A stretch of 55,838 nt of DNA. It comes from an uncultured Oceanospirillaceae bacterium. GTDB lineage: Bacteria; Pseudomonadota; Gammaproteobacteria; Pseudomonadales; Balneatricaceae. Each line of letters opens with the position of its first letter. Positions within the stretch are counted from its first letter, which is position 1. Of the stretch, positions 33,567 to 41,839 are shown in pieces. The DNA is taken from positions 1-55,838 of the forward strand of contig CAKZPE010000002.1 in assembly GCA_937138495.1 (NCBI GenBank). Direction: 5' to 3'. The notes below the pieces were generated by a model. The model did no database searches, was not told the origin of the DNA, and was given only the letters and a program-made list of their open reading frames with translations. The position numbers and the translations under genes are program-made.

Positions 33567-34823
33567 TCAGGCCAGAGCCAGAGTCAGGCTCGCAGCCACA
33601 CACCAGCCCACTACCCAGAGCGGCGACAACCGCCAGATCACCAGCATCAGAAACCCGACAATGCCAATCGCCAGATCCGCCGGTTCTGTCACTGCACTGA
33701 CAAAAACAGGATCAAACAGCGCAGCGCCCAGCAAACCGACAACCACCGCATTCACGCCGGCGATTCCCCGGGCAGCAAATGTTCCCTGAGAAACTTTTTG
33801 CCACAATGGCAGACACCCGGCCAGCAACAGAAACCCCGGCAGAAAGATACTCAGCACCGCCAGCAGCGCACCGCCAACACCGCCCATACCCTCCGGCAGC
33901 ACACTGCCAAGATACGCCGCAAACGAGAACATCGGGCCGGGCAAGGCCTGAGCAGCGCCATAACCGGCCAGAAAATCTTCCGGACTGATCCAGCCGGTTG
34001 TAACCACGGCGTCTTCAAGCATTGGCAACACAACATGGCCGCCACCGAATACCAGTGCACCGGCCTGATAAAAACCCTGCATCACCGCCAGAATGCCGCC
34101 AGCACCGCTCATCAGCGGCAAGCCGATAAACAGCAGCACAAACACCATCAGACACACCATTCCCAGCGGGACACCGCATGGCACGGTTAACGCCGCTGCC
34201 GGTTCCGGTTTTATATCCTTACACAACCATATGCCTGCAACCACCCCGATAACCACCAGTACCAGCTGAGCAGACGCAGTTCCCACAATCAGCACAGTAG
34301 CTGTGGCCAGCAACGCCATGCCCGCCCGGGTATTATCCGGACACAGTTGCCGGGCCATCCCCAGCACCCCCTGTGCCACTACCGCCAGTGCAACAATCTT
34401 CAAACCATGAATAACGGCCGCACCGGTTTCACCGGAAAAGTACGGCAGACAGTAGGCAAACAGCATCATCAGCGCGACTGACGGCGCAGTAAATGCTAAA
34501 AACGCAGCAAATGCACCGCCCCAGCCGGCCCGCATCAGGCCCAGGCTAAACCCCATCTGACTGCTGGCAGGCCCGGGTAAAAACTGGCAAATCGCCAGCA
34601 GCTGCGCAAACTGACTGTCGGAGAGCCAGCACTGCTTCTCAACCAGTTCAGTACGGAAATAGCCGATGTGCGCTACCGGCCCACCAAAAGAAGTAAGCCC
34701 AAGCCGAAGAAAGGTAATAAACACCTGCCAGACAGAACCTTTCGGCAGATGACTGTTTTCCGGTTCAGATACAGACCGCGAGGAAGACCCGGAAGACTGC
34801 TGAGAATGTTGAGAAGGTCGCAT
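33567..34823 (-). CDS. chrA: Chromate transporter, fused two-domain CHR family
   Basis: A 418-residue membrane protein of the long CHR family, with two homologous halves. The first half has FLRLGLTSFGGPVAHIGYFR and LLAICQFLPGPASSQMGFSL. The second has GALVFGGGHVVLPMLEDAVV and GYGAAQALPGPMFSFAAYLG, the mirrored motifs. ChrA exports chromate. I start it at the ATG at 34821-34823, since the further upstream start codon is TTG. The first 30 residues are polar and serine-rich. It lies downstream of norR in the same direction, with no ChrB regulator near. Confidence 0.9.
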   Translation of the reverse strand: MRPSQHSQQSSGSSSRSVSEPENSHLPKGSVWQVFITFLRLGLTSFGGPVAHIGYFRTELVEKQCWLSDSQFAQLLAICQFLPGPASSQMGFSLGLMRAGWGGAFAAFLAFTAPSVALMMLFAYCLPYFSGETGAAVIHGLKIVALAVVAQGVLGMARQLCPDNTRAGMALLATATVLIVGTASAQLVLVVIGVVAGIWLCKDIKPEPAAALTVPCGVPLGMVCLMVFVLLFIGLPLMSGAGGILAVMQGFYQAGALVFGGGHVVLPMLEDAVVTTGWISPEDFLAGYGAAQALPGPMFSFAAYLGSVLPEGMGGVGGALLAVLSIFLPGFLLLAGCLPLWQKVSQGTFAARGIAGVNAVVVGLLGAALFDPVFVSAVTEPADLAIGIVGFLMLVIWRLSPLWVVGWCVAASLTLALA

Positions 34824-34951
34824 AGAAAAACCTGAGAACAAAAGCGCCGATATTAACGATTAATTATGACAAAAAGATGTACCGCTGCGACCGCCCGCAA
34901 GCTGGCCGCAGCTGGCGTCGACAGTATCTGTAAGCATGTGAAAAAAATGTC

Positions 34952-36565
34952 CTAAGAACTGACAATCTCTTTAACAACACTGACATCCAGTCGTTTTGCA
35001 AGCCGAACCAGATTCGCCCGGTCTGTCTTAAGCACTCTGGCAGCCGCTGCCCAGTTGCCATCATGTGCCTGCAGGCAACTGATAATCATCTGTTTCTGAA
35101 ATGCCTCGGTCGCCGCCTTAAGGCCCTCATCATGAGCCGGCATCATCCCCGGTGTCATCTCAGAAGCAGCTTCAGACGCCGTCTCAGAAACCCCGGCAGA
35201 GCCGGCGGATACAGCAGCGTTTGCAGCCGGCGCCAGCATCCCTAAGTGCTCCGCTCTTACCTGTACGATTGTGCCACTGCTAACCGCTCTGGCCGTGAGT
35301 GCTGCCCGGCTGATAACGTGTTCAAGTTCACGCACATTACCCGGCCAGTCGTAGGCATCAAGCACCCGAACAGCATCCTCCGCCAGTATTAACTGCCGCA
35401 TGCCCAGCTTTCGGCGGGTCGCTTCACAAAAATACCCGGCCAGTAATGCAACATCCCCCTGCCGCTCACGCAAAGGCGGCACTTTCACCGGGTAGACGTT
35501 AAGCCGGTGGTACAGGTCGGCACGAAAACGCTGCGCCGCCACCTCAGTTTCCAGTACCCGGTTGGTTGCCGCCAGCACCCGGACATCCACCTGCTCAACT
35601 TTATCCTGCCCGACCGGCTGAATCTCATGGCTTTGTAACGCCCTCAGCAGCTTACTCTGAGCCGCCAGAGGCAACTCGCCTATTTCATCCAGAAACAGGG
35701 TGCCGCCATCGGCCAAACTGAATTTGCCGGCCCGGTGCCGGTCTGCTCCGGTAAAGGCCCCTTTTACGTGGCCAAACAGCTCACTTTCCACCAGATTTTC
35801 CGGAATTGCCGCGCAGTTCACATATACCAGCGGCCCCTGTTCTCTGCCAGAACGGCTGTGCAATGTGCGGGCGATCAGTTCTTTACCCACGCCGGTTTCC
35901 CCTTCAATCAGAATGGCGTAGTCAGAAGGCGCCACCAGGGAAATCTCCCGCTGAAGCTTCTCCATCACCGGGCTTTCACCGATCAGCTCACCGCCGTCTT
36001 TGTTCAGCGCCTCCTGAGTCAGCTCGGTCACCACGTTTTCCACGTGCTGGGAATGATGCTCCAAACGCTCCAGCAATACCGCCGTTTTAAGGCTGGCGGC
36101 CGACATTGCCGCAATCAGCTCAAGAGAACGGCCGGGAATATCATCAAATGCCCCGGGCAGCATACTGTCCATCGTCAGCACCCCAATGATCTGATCATCC
36201 GACAACAACGGCAGCCCCATACAGGCATGGATGGGCAGATCCCCGTCATGCTCCGGCAACATACCGTCATAAGGATCCGGCAGATCACAGTCCGCAGAGA
36301 ACCTGACCGGCACCGTTGAGCCATGAATGGTTGCCAGCCGGGGATGTTCTGCAAGTGCAAAACGCCGCCCGAGAATCTCCCGGTGAAGCCCTTTCTGAGC
36401 CAGCGGCTTAAGCACTTCCCCCTGTAATCTGAGCAGTACCACCGCATCACACTGGATATGACTTCGCACGGTATTAAGCAGCCGCTCGAAGCGGTCACTG
36501 GCCGTCACACTGTTGGCCATATCAACCGCCAGCTGTAACAGCGCAGTATGGGAAAGCGGACTCAT
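34952..36565 (-). CDS. norR: NorR, nitric oxide-responsive sigma-54 activator
   Basis: A 537-residue enhancer-binding protein. Residues 1-170 are the GAF sensing domain, close to NorR of E. coli (EILGRRFALAEHPRLATIHG, and DLPDPYDGMLPE). The AAA+ domain has Walker A EGETGVGKELIARTL, the sigma-54 contact loop GAFTGADRHRAGKF, and Walker B GGTLFLDEIGEL. The C-terminal Fis-type helix-turn-helix is WAAAARVLKTDRANLVRLAK. A linker of about 40 Ala/Ser-rich residues between AAA+ and DNA-binding parts makes it slightly longer than E. coli NorR (504). NO binds iron in the GAF domain. It is divergent from a small membrane protein gene and hmp. Confidence 0.94.
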   Translation of the reverse strand: MSPLSHTALLQLAVDMANSVTASDRFERLLNTVRSHIQCDAVVLLRLQGEVLKPLAQKGLHREILGRRFALAEHPRLATIHGSTVPVRFSADCDLPDPYDGMLPEHDGDLPIHACMGLPLLSDDQIIGVLTMDSMLPGAFDDIPGRSLELIAAMSAASLKTAVLLERLEHHSQHVENVVTELTQEALNKDGGELIGESPVMEKLQREISLVAPSDYAILIEGETGVGKELIARTLHSRSGREQGPLVYVNCAAIPENLVESELFGHVKGAFTGADRHRAGKFSLADGGTLFLDEIGELPLAAQSKLLRALQSHEIQPVGQDKVEQVDVRVLAATNRVLETEVAAQRFRADLYHRLNVYPVKVPPLRERQGDVALLAGYFCEATRRKLGMRQLILAEDAVRVLDAYDWPGNVRELEHVISRAALTARAVSSGTIVQVRAEHLGMLAPAANAAVSAGSAGVSETASEAASEMTPGMMPAHDEGLKAATEAFQKQMIISCLQAHDGNWAAAARVLKTDRANLVRLAKRLDVSVVKEIVSS

Positions 36566-36708
36566 AAACAGCCTCTCTGAAAACAGTCAAAACATAACCC
36601 GCACGGAGAAAAGCACGGAAAAAACTCGCGGCCAAAACTCAGGATACAAGTAAGCACCAGCGACACCTGCGGGATTATAAAGCACCGGAATCAATAACAC
36701 ACGAACAT

Positions 36709-36719
36709 GTCAAAAAGAC
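36709..36719. promoter_or_regulatory. NorR-like site (GT-N7-AC)
   Basis: GTCAAAAAGAC matches the NorR core GT-N7-AC and keeps one GTCA arm. It lies 25 bp from the second, better site, with the same orientation on the helix. Confidence 0.5.
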
Positions 36720-36733
36720 ACATATATTTATAT

Positions 36734-36744
36734 GTCATTATGAC
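36734..36744. promoter_or_regulatory. NorR-like site (GTCA-N3-TGAC)
   Basis: GTCATTATGAC is a perfect inverted repeat of GTCA with a three-base spacer, the form seen at E. coli norV enhancers. It lies 67 bp upstream of the sigma-54-like element, a usual enhancer distance. Confidence 0.65.
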
Positions 36745-36810
36745 TCTCATGAAAATATTTAACTTTAGATAAACAGTATAAATGTTTGTTTTTATGTGAA
36801 TATATATTTC

Positions 36811-36825
36811 TGGCACACATCCTGT
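36811..36825 (+). promoter_or_regulatory. Imperfect sigma-54-like promoter
   Basis: TGGCAC (36811-36816) is a perfect -24 half. The -12 half at the right spacing is CTGT in place of TTGC, so the invariant GC is GT. It may still work or may be a chance match; the context beside NorR sites favours a real but weak promoter for the small membrane protein gene and hmp. Confidence 0.5.
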
Positions 36826-36918
36826 AATAGCAAAGGCATAAAGCACCGGCACAGGTGCAAAACAGTCTATGCGAAGTAAAGCAGTGAGTATAACGCTGCT
36901 AAAAAAGGAATAACTATT

Positions 36919-37278
36919 ATGTCAGCCAATGTCAGCAATGCGTCTGCCAGTGCATCTTCTCCCCTGCCTGCAAGCCGGCCTACACGTCATGAGAGCCACA
37001 GGGCCAGCATGTTAATTACAGCCGGAAACAGCCTGCTTACCTGCTCGGTCATCATGCTGCTGGCCACCATTTTTATCGCGTATGTGATCCCTGAACAGGT
37101 CACCCTGAAGGTCCAGATTATCAGCCATATCAGCATGCTGATTTTCGCCACCGGATTAAAATTCGGCTACATCCTGCGCCTGACCGGACAACACCGTCTG
37201 AAGCAAATCCATCAACGTCAGCTGGCCACTGAAAAGCTGCGTCAGAAAAAAAACCACTATGGTCTGTGTAACGCCTGA
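36919..37278 (+). CDS. Small two-helix membrane protein linked to hmp
   Basis: A 119-residue protein. The first 40 residues are polar and Ser/Ala-rich. Two transmembrane helices follow, at about residues 38-58 (SLLTCSVIMLLATIFIAYVI) and 68-90 (ISHISMLIFATGLKFGYILR), then a basic tail with many Gln, Lys and Arg. I do not recognise a named family. It lies between the NorR sites and hmp, 50 bp before hmp, in the same direction, so it is likely induced by nitric oxide. AAAGGA precedes the ATG. Confidence 0.7.
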   Translation: MSANVSNASASASSPLPASRPTRHESHRASMLITAGNSLLTCSVIMLLATIFIAYVIPEQVTLKVQIISHISMLIFATGLKFGYILRLTGQHRLKQIHQRQLATEKLRQKKNHYGLCNA

Positions 37279-37328
37279 AGCAATACCCGGCCATACTTAT
37301 AACAAGCAATACCTAAGAAGGAAATTCT

Positions 37329-38516
37329 ATGCTATCCCAGCAACACATCGACACCGTGAAAAGCACTATTCCCCTGCTGGAAAGTGTTGGCAGCCACATT
37401 ACCGAACATTTCTACACCCGGATGTTCAGCCATAACCCGGAGTTGAAAGATATTTTTAATATGAGCCATCAGCACAGCGGTGGTCAGTCGGTTGCACTGT
37501 TTAACGCCCTGGCAGCGTATGCAACCCATATTGATAACCTGCCAGCACTGACAACGGCAGTCGAACGTATCGCCCAAAAGCACACCAGTTTCAACATACA
37601 GCCGGAACATTACGACATCGTCGGCCACCATCTGATCGAAACCCTCCGGGAACTGGCCGCGGATGCCTTTACGCCGGAAATCGAAGAAGCCTGGGTGGCG
37701 GCTTACGGATTACTGGCATCTGTATTCATTGGCCGCGAAGGTGAGCTCTATACAGAACGGGCAGCAACAGACGGCGGCTGGAGCGGACCCCGCCGCTTTC
37801 GCCTGATTGAAAAGCGCATTGAATCTGAACTGGTGAAAAGCCTGGTGTTTGAACCGGTCGACGGCCAGCCGGTCATTGGCTATCAGCCTGGTCAGTATCT
37901 GGGCATTAAGGTTAAACCGACCACCAGTGAGCATATTGAAATCCGTCAGTACTCTCTGTCAGATAAGCCTAACGGCGAAACCTACCGGATCTCAGTCAAG
38001 CGTGAAGCCATGGGGGTTCCCGGCCAGGTGTCTAACTACCTGCATGACGGCCTGCGACTTAATCAGGAAGTTGAACTGCAGGCACCCGCCGGAGACTTCC
38101 TGTTTACCGACCGCCAGCGGCCGGTCGTGGCGATTTCTGCCGGCGTAGGCCTGACACCCATGATCAGCATTCTGGAAACACTGGCTCAGCAAGGGTACAG
38201 CCAGCCGGTTCATTACCTGCATGCCTGTGAAAATGTTGAGCAGCACTCGTTCCGTAAGCGGGTGAATCAGTTAGCAGAGGTACTGCCTCTGACCGCGCAT
38301 ACCTGGTACAACCAGGACCACAGTGATGTACCTAATACCCATCACGGCCTGATGGACCTGAGCCTGATCAAAGAAGAACTGCCGCTGAGCAACGGGGATT
38401 TCTATCTGTGTGGCCCGACACCCTTCATGCGCTTCATTAAGCAGCAACTGATCAACCTGGGTACCGCTGAAGACCAGATCCACTACGAAGTGTTCGGCCC
38501 CCATCAGGACTTTTAA
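37329..38516 (+). CDS. hmp: Flavohaemoglobin, nitric oxide dioxygenase
   Basis: A 395-residue flavohaemoglobin that turns NO and oxygen into nitrate using NAD(P)H. The globin domain has the distal Tyr29 and Gln53 and the proximal His85 in AQKHTSFNIQPEHYDIVG, at the same positions as E. coli Hmp. The FAD domain follows with IEIRQYSLSDKPNGETYRIS, and the NAD domain with ISAGVGLTPMISILETLA and GDFYLCGPTPFMRFIKQQL. AGAAGGA precedes the ATG. It lies in a NorR-controlled unit, so it detoxifies nitric oxide in the cytoplasm. Confidence 0.96.
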   Translation: MLSQQHIDTVKSTIPLLESVGSHITEHFYTRMFSHNPELKDIFNMSHQHSGGQSVALFNALAAYATHIDNLPALTTAVERIAQKHTSFNIQPEHYDIVGHHLIETLRELAADAFTPEIEEAWVAAYGLLASVFIGREGELYTERAATDGGWSGPRRFRLIEKRIESELVKSLVFEPVDGQPVIGYQPGQYLGIKVKPTTSEHIEIRQYSLSDKPNGETYRISVKREAMGVPGQVSNYLHDGLRLNQEVELQAPAGDFLFTDRQRPVVAISAGVGLTPMISILETLAQQGYSQPVHYLHACENVEQHSFRKRVNQLAEVLPLTAHTWYNQDHSDVPNTHHGLMDLSLIKEELPLSNGDFYLCGPTPFMRFIKQQLINLGTAEDQIHYEVFGPHQDF

Positions 38517-38546
38517 TCAAAGCACAAGATAAATGCTGACCACCCA

Positions 38547-38574
38547 AACGCCGCTACTTTTTCAGCGGCGTTTT
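38547..38574 (+). terminator. Terminator of hmp
   Basis: AACGCCGCT (38547-38555) pairs with AGCGGCGTT (38564-38572) across an eight-base loop and runs into TTTT. Confidence 0.85.
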
Positions 38575-38743
38575 GTTATCGGCCTTCACCCAACCCTCTG
38601 TCTCTCCACTATAAGAGTGTTGAAAACAAACTTGCTGTCACCGCAGGCACGCGGCCTGGCAACGCCTCTGTAATAAGCGGCTAATGACCAAAATAACATC
38701 AGCCATTTATTTCCCAGCGATTAAGTCAGAGATATTTAACCAT

Positions 38744-38766
38744 AAAAAAGCAGCCATTGAGGCTGC
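38744..38766 (-). terminator. Terminator of the arsR-type gene
   Basis: GCAGCC (38750-38755) and GGCTGC (38761-38766) form a stem around ATTGA. On the minus strand it is followed by six T (plus strand AAAAAA at 38744-38749). It lies 28 bp after the stop of the ArsR-type gene. Confidence 0.75.
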
Positions 38767-38794
38767 CTGTCATGTCAGTCACGTGCAGTCAGGA

Positions 38795-39103
38795 TCATTG
38801 AACCGGTTCGAGGGTACAGCATTCAGATTCCAGAAATCCGGTCAGCTCCCGCAATGCGTCTAACTGTGCAACGCAGTAAAGGGTGCGCCCTTCCCGTCGC
38901 TGCGTCAGTAACCCCACACCTTTAAGCCGGTTAATATGATGTGACAGCGTAGGTCCGGCCACATTCAGGTGCTGCTGAATCTCACCGACCGGTAAGCCGT
39001 CATGACCGGCTTTCACCAGCAGCCTGAACACAGCCAGTCGGGTGGTATGGCCTAATTCTGCGAGCCTTTGTGCGGCTAATTCGTGTTCCATCGTCAATTC
39101 CAT
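38795..39103 (-). CDS. ArsR-family winged-helix regulator
   Basis: A 102-residue regulator. The family core is LAELGHTTRLAVFRLLVKAG, followed by the recognition region LNVAGPTLSHHINRLKGVGL and the wing RREGRTLYCVAQL. It lacks the ELCVCDL-type metal motif of arsenic or cadmium sensors in the third helix; the only notable thiols are a cysteine pair near the end (ESECCTLEP), so a metal or redox role is possible but unproven. A second in-frame ATG at residue 5 is an alternative start. The gene next upstream is fosA, in the same direction, with an inverted repeat between. Confidence 0.87.
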   Translation of the reverse strand: MELTMEHELAAQRLAELGHTTRLAVFRLLVKAGHDGLPVGEIQQHLNVAGPTLSHHINRLKGVGLLTQRREGRTLYCVAQLDALRELTGFLESECCTLEPVQ

Positions 39104-39210
39104 ACGTGCTTCGCTGCCGTCCTGTTCAAACTAACGCTTTGAAAACTGAACCGGTTAAAAATAAAGCTCTGAATAAGAGCGTTGAAACTATAGTTGAGCA
39201 ACACATACAC

Positions 39211-39226
39211 TTCAATATTTATTGAA
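39211..39226. promoter_or_regulatory. Candidate ArsR-type operator
   Basis: TTCAATA (39211-39217) and TATTGAA (39220-39226) form a perfect inverted repeat around TT. The form and place, between fosA and the ArsR-type gene, fit an ArsR-family operator. Confidence 0.45.
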
Positions 39227-39239
39227 ATACAAATAAATT

Positions 39240-39638
39240 CTACAGCCAGGTCAGCCCACTGTAAGGTTCTGTCTGCAGTGCTTCCAGCCGGGTCCTCAGA
39301 TTGCCGCAATGAATCTCAAGCTTGTGGCCATCCGGATCCAGTACGTACAGAGAATCCCCTTCACTCTGGTTGGTCTTCCAGCAGGTAATACCCGCCGCCT
39401 GCAACCGGGCAGTAATCCGCGGAAAATCTTCCTCCCGGGCATCAAACGCTATATGACTGTAATCCGTACGGGCATCCGGCTCATCCAGCGACAGGCACAG
39501 CCATAGCTCCCCCACGGACAGATAGGCCCCGCGATCCCATTTAACATGCCCGGTGAAACCGAGCACGCCGCTATAAAATGCCAGCGAGGCATCCACATCC
39601 CTGACCGCCAGCGTAATATGATTGAGCCCGCATAACAT
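39240..39638 (-). CDS. fosA: Fosfomycin glutathione transferase FosA
   Basis: A 132-residue VOC-fold metalloenzyme that adds glutathione to fosfomycin. It follows Pseudomonas FosA closely: MLCGLNHITLAVRDVDASLA with metal ligand His7, LSVGELWLCLSLDEPDA, YSHIAF with the second histidine, KTNQSEGDSLYVLDPDGHKL with the potassium loop, and the glutamate ligand in LEIHCGNLR. The start at 39638 is fixed by GGAGGGGAC just upstream and by the family N-terminus; the frame is open further but only reads through repeats. It lies one base after the stop of a Gly/Ser-rich gene, so the two are coupled. Confidence 0.9.
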   Translation of the reverse strand: MLCGLNHITLAVRDVDASLAFYSGVLGFTGHVKWDRGAYLSVGELWLCLSLDEPDARTDYSHIAFDAREEDFPRITARLQAAGITCWKTNQSEGDSLYVLDPDGHKLEIHCGNLRTRLEALQTEPYSGLTWL

Positions 39639-39639
39639 A

Positions 39640-39894
39640 TCAGTCCCCTCCGCCATCGGAGCCTCCGCTATCAGAGCCTCCGCTATCAGAGCCTCCGCCA
39701 GATCCGCCGTCGGAGCCACCATAGCCTTTGCTGTCACTCCGGTTGCCGGCATCGGTTCGGTATTCACTTTCAGTTGATACATAACCGTCAGACCGGCTGC
39801 GGCGCGCCGGCTTCGCGGGCGATGACCGTAATATCCAGCGCCTCAGCATCAAAAATACCACCAGACAAGCAATACCGATAATTAAGTAATCCAT
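39640..39894 (-). CDS. Small membrane-anchored protein with Gly/Ser/Asp-rich tail
   Basis: An 84-residue protein. Residues 1-17 form one hydrophobic helix (MDYLIIGIACLVVFLMLRRW), then a basic linker and a tail of glycine, serine and aspartate (GYGGSDGGSGGGSDSGGSDS and on). The tail comes from a 15-bp tandem repeat. GGGAG precedes the ATG. It is directly followed by fosA. The function is unknown; low-complexity tails of this type are often disordered. Confidence 0.65.
   Translation of the reverse strand: MDYLIIGIACLVVFLMLRRWILRSSPAKPARRSRSDGYVSTESEYRTDAGNRSDSKGYGGSDGGSGGGSDSGGSDSGGSDGGGD
39646..39705. repeat. 15-bp tandem repeat, about four units
   Basis: GCCTCCGCTATCAGA occurs twice exactly (39661-39675 and 39676-39690), with weaker copies before (39646-39660) and after (39691-39705). 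It encodes the Gly/Ser/Asp repeats of the small membrane protein on the minus strand. The copy number is likely to vary between strains. Confidence 0.75.
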
Positions 39895-40041
39895 TCATAA
39901 CTCCCTGACTGACTGTTTATTGCTTCCGTTCATCCAGCCAAAAAACACTGGCCTCTGCTAAAAGAATACCCGCTAACTTTCTGCTGACAAGCCTCTTTTT
40001 TTACTTCAGTATTGACGGTTTACTAATACCTGCCTCCACGG

Positions 40042-40977
40042 ATGAACCCAGTGTCAGATTCACGCACCAGTGCCTTCTCTTCTCCCTATCTGCTATTAGC
40101 GCTCGCACCGCTATTCTGGGGCGGCAATGCCGTCGTTGGCAAACTGGCCATCACCGAGTGGAATGCCATTGAGTTTACCTTCCTTCGCTGGGTATTCGCT
40201 GTTGCCCTGATCGGATTTATTGCCCGCGCACATCTGAAGAAAGACTGGCCCGTTATCCGGCAAAACTGGTGGAAGCTGTTTCTCATGGGCAGCTTTGGTT
40301 TTGTAGGATTCAACCTCTGCTTATACGGTGCACTGCATTACACCAGCGCCATTAATGTTTCGATCGAGCAGGCCGCTATTCCTGTGGTGATCATGCTGCT
40401 GAACCGCATTCTGTTCAGCCAGCAGGTTTTCGGGCTGCAGATACTTGGGGTGGTCATCGCAACGGTCGGGGTTATTATCACGGTCACCCAGGGCAACCCG
40501 GCCACTCTGCTGGATGAGGGTCTGAACCGGGGTGATGCCATTATGATCATCGCCATCATTTTCTATTCTGTTTACAGCGTCAGCCTGCGCTGGAAACCTG
40601 AAATTCACGACCTGAGTTTTATCTTCTCACTGGCGGTGGTATCACTCACCGTACTCTTGCCGCTGATTGCCTGGAATGCTCAGACCCGCGGGCTGCCGGA
40701 GATCACTGCAGACAATATCCTGCTGATCATCTACGTGGCGATCTTCCCTTCATTTCTGGCGCAACTGTTTTACGCCAAAGGCGTAGGCCGGATCGGTGCG
40801 AACCGTGGGGGCATATTCATTAATCTGGTGCCAATTTTCGGCGCCTTGCTGGCAGTACTGATCCTGGGTGAAGCGTTTAAGATTTATCACATGATCGGAT
40901 TACTGATGGTGCTGGCCGGGATCGGCCTGGCGGAATGGATAGTGCGACAACACAATAAAAAACAGGGCCTCCGATAA
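40042..40977 (+). CDS. EamA/DMT-family transporter
   Basis: A 311-residue membrane protein with ten helices in two EamA repeats. The first has LLALAPLFWGGNAVVGKLAI and FTFLRWVFAVALIGFI, the second GDAIMIIAIIFYSVYSVSLR and RGGIFINLVPIFGALLAVLI, all family patterns. Export of a small metabolite is likely; the substrate is unknown. The start has a poor Shine-Dalgarno. It is the third EamA gene in the window, and unlike the other two has no regulator directly beside it. Confidence 0.9.
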   Translation: MNPVSDSRTSAFSSPYLLLALAPLFWGGNAVVGKLAITEWNAIEFTFLRWVFAVALIGFIARAHLKKDWPVIRQNWWKLFLMGSFGFVGFNLCLYGALHYTSAINVSIEQAAIPVVIMLLNRILFSQQVFGLQILGVVIATVGVIITVTQGNPATLLDEGLNRGDAIMIIAIIFYSVYSVSLRWKPEIHDLSFIFSLAVVSLTVLLPLIAWNAQTRGLPEITADNILLIIYVAIFPSFLAQLFYAKGVGRIGANRGGIFINLVPIFGALLAVLILGEAFKIYHMIGLLMVLAGIGLAEWIVRQHNKKQGLR

Positions 40978-41024
40978 CAGGAGCCCGGAGAAACCAGGCC
41001 CCTGCAAAATGTCACAGACTAAGG

Positions 41025-41714
41025 TCAGGCTGTCACCGGCTTCTCCCGGAACAGATAAAACTGCAGAATCACCGCAGCCTTAGTCAGTGCGCTGACACTT
41101 CCGGTCATAATCAGCGGCCAGCCATCAGCAACGCCAATCACCAAACCAAACGCAATGTTCGATACATCCTTCATGGCAAAAATGACGTTCATAGACAGCG
41201 ACAGAGCGCCGGTAGACTGTTCTTCACGAATCTTGCGGATCTGCTGAATACCGCCCTGCAGCATAATCAGTGTCGCCCCTACCGCGAGGAAAATTGACGC
41301 GGAACGGCCGATAAACAACATATCTTCCCTGACACCGATACACAGAATAGCAACCGCCATTAACAACACCCCGGAAAGGAACGGCAAGCGTTGTGATAAC
41401 GGCTTGCGATCCCGGAATATTTCGAACAGGACAACCAGCGTCATAGACGCCGCCAGTAAGCGGGTAACAAACAGGTAATAATCAATTTCCTGCAGCATGA
41501 TCGAGTAGAGGAAGAACGCATAAAACGCGATGAAGCTGGAAAAAAAGCTGTTTACAGACAGCGAACGGGTCGCGTATCCGGCTTCACTGCCCTGAACTTC
41601 TTGTTTACGGCTGTTAATACGGCGGTACTGTTTAACCAGCCCGAACAGACAGCCAAGAAACATCAGGGAGCTGAGCATCCCGACAGCGTTATATAAAAAA
41701 TCGTGTGTGATCAT
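41025..41714 (-). CDS. Seven-helix membrane protein, PQ-loop/SWEET-like
   Basis: A 229-residue protein with about seven transmembrane helices. Two stretches resemble each other and the PQ-loop family: residues 18-70 (FLGCLFGLVKQYRRINSRKQ, then ATRSLSVNSFFSSFIAFYAF) and residues 150-225 (GGIQQIRKIREEQSTGALSL, then KDVSNIAFGLVIGVADGWPL and LTKAAVILQFYLF). In the second, QQIRKI..EQSTGALS matches the 'PQI.K....KS..GLS' of SWEET-type sugar and amino acid facilitators, with QQ for PQ. This is my inference from pattern. AAGG precedes the ATG. Confidence 0.65.
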   Translation of the reverse strand: MITHDFLYNAVGMLSSLMFLGCLFGLVKQYRRINSRKQEVQGSEAGYATRSLSVNSFFSSFIAFYAFFLYSIMLQEIDYYLFVTRLLAASMTLVVLFEIFRDRKPLSQRLPFLSGVLLMAVAILCIGVREDMLFIGRSASIFLAVGATLIMLQGGIQQIRKIREEQSTGALSLSMNVIFAMKDVSNIAFGLVIGVADGWPLIMTGSVSALTKAAVILQFYLFREKPVTA

Positions 41715-41796
41715 TGTGAACCTTAAGCAGAAACGGCCGGGCCGTGAAGGCGCGGGAGTATAGCAAAAGGCCGCTCGCTACGTGTACCGAAAACGA

Positions 41797-41833
41797 CAAA
41801 ACAGCAGTGAAAATGCGCATATTTTCACTGCTG
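41797..41833 (-). terminator. Terminator of the second AEC gene
   Basis: CAGCAGTGAAAAT (41802-41814) pairs perfectly with ATTTTCACTGCTG (41821-41833) across six bases, just after the AEC stop codon. On the minus strand it is followed by TTTTG. Confidence 0.7.
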
Positions 41834-41839
41834 CTGCCT

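Larger units (their letters stand above)
36566..36918. other. Divergent norR regulatory region
   Basis: This 353-bp region holds two NorR-type sites and a sigma-54-like element, annotated separately, plus AT-rich DNA at 36740-36810 where IHF might bend the DNA. No gene was recognised. Confidence 0.6.

Noticed and set aside
39646..39705. Tandem repeats that could suggest a CRISPR
   Set aside because: The units are 15 bp, directly adjacent without spacers, and encode a low-complexity protein tail.
40978..41006. A GC-rich hairpin after the third EamA gene considered as a terminator
   Set aside because: The stem has two mismatches and there is no T-tract.
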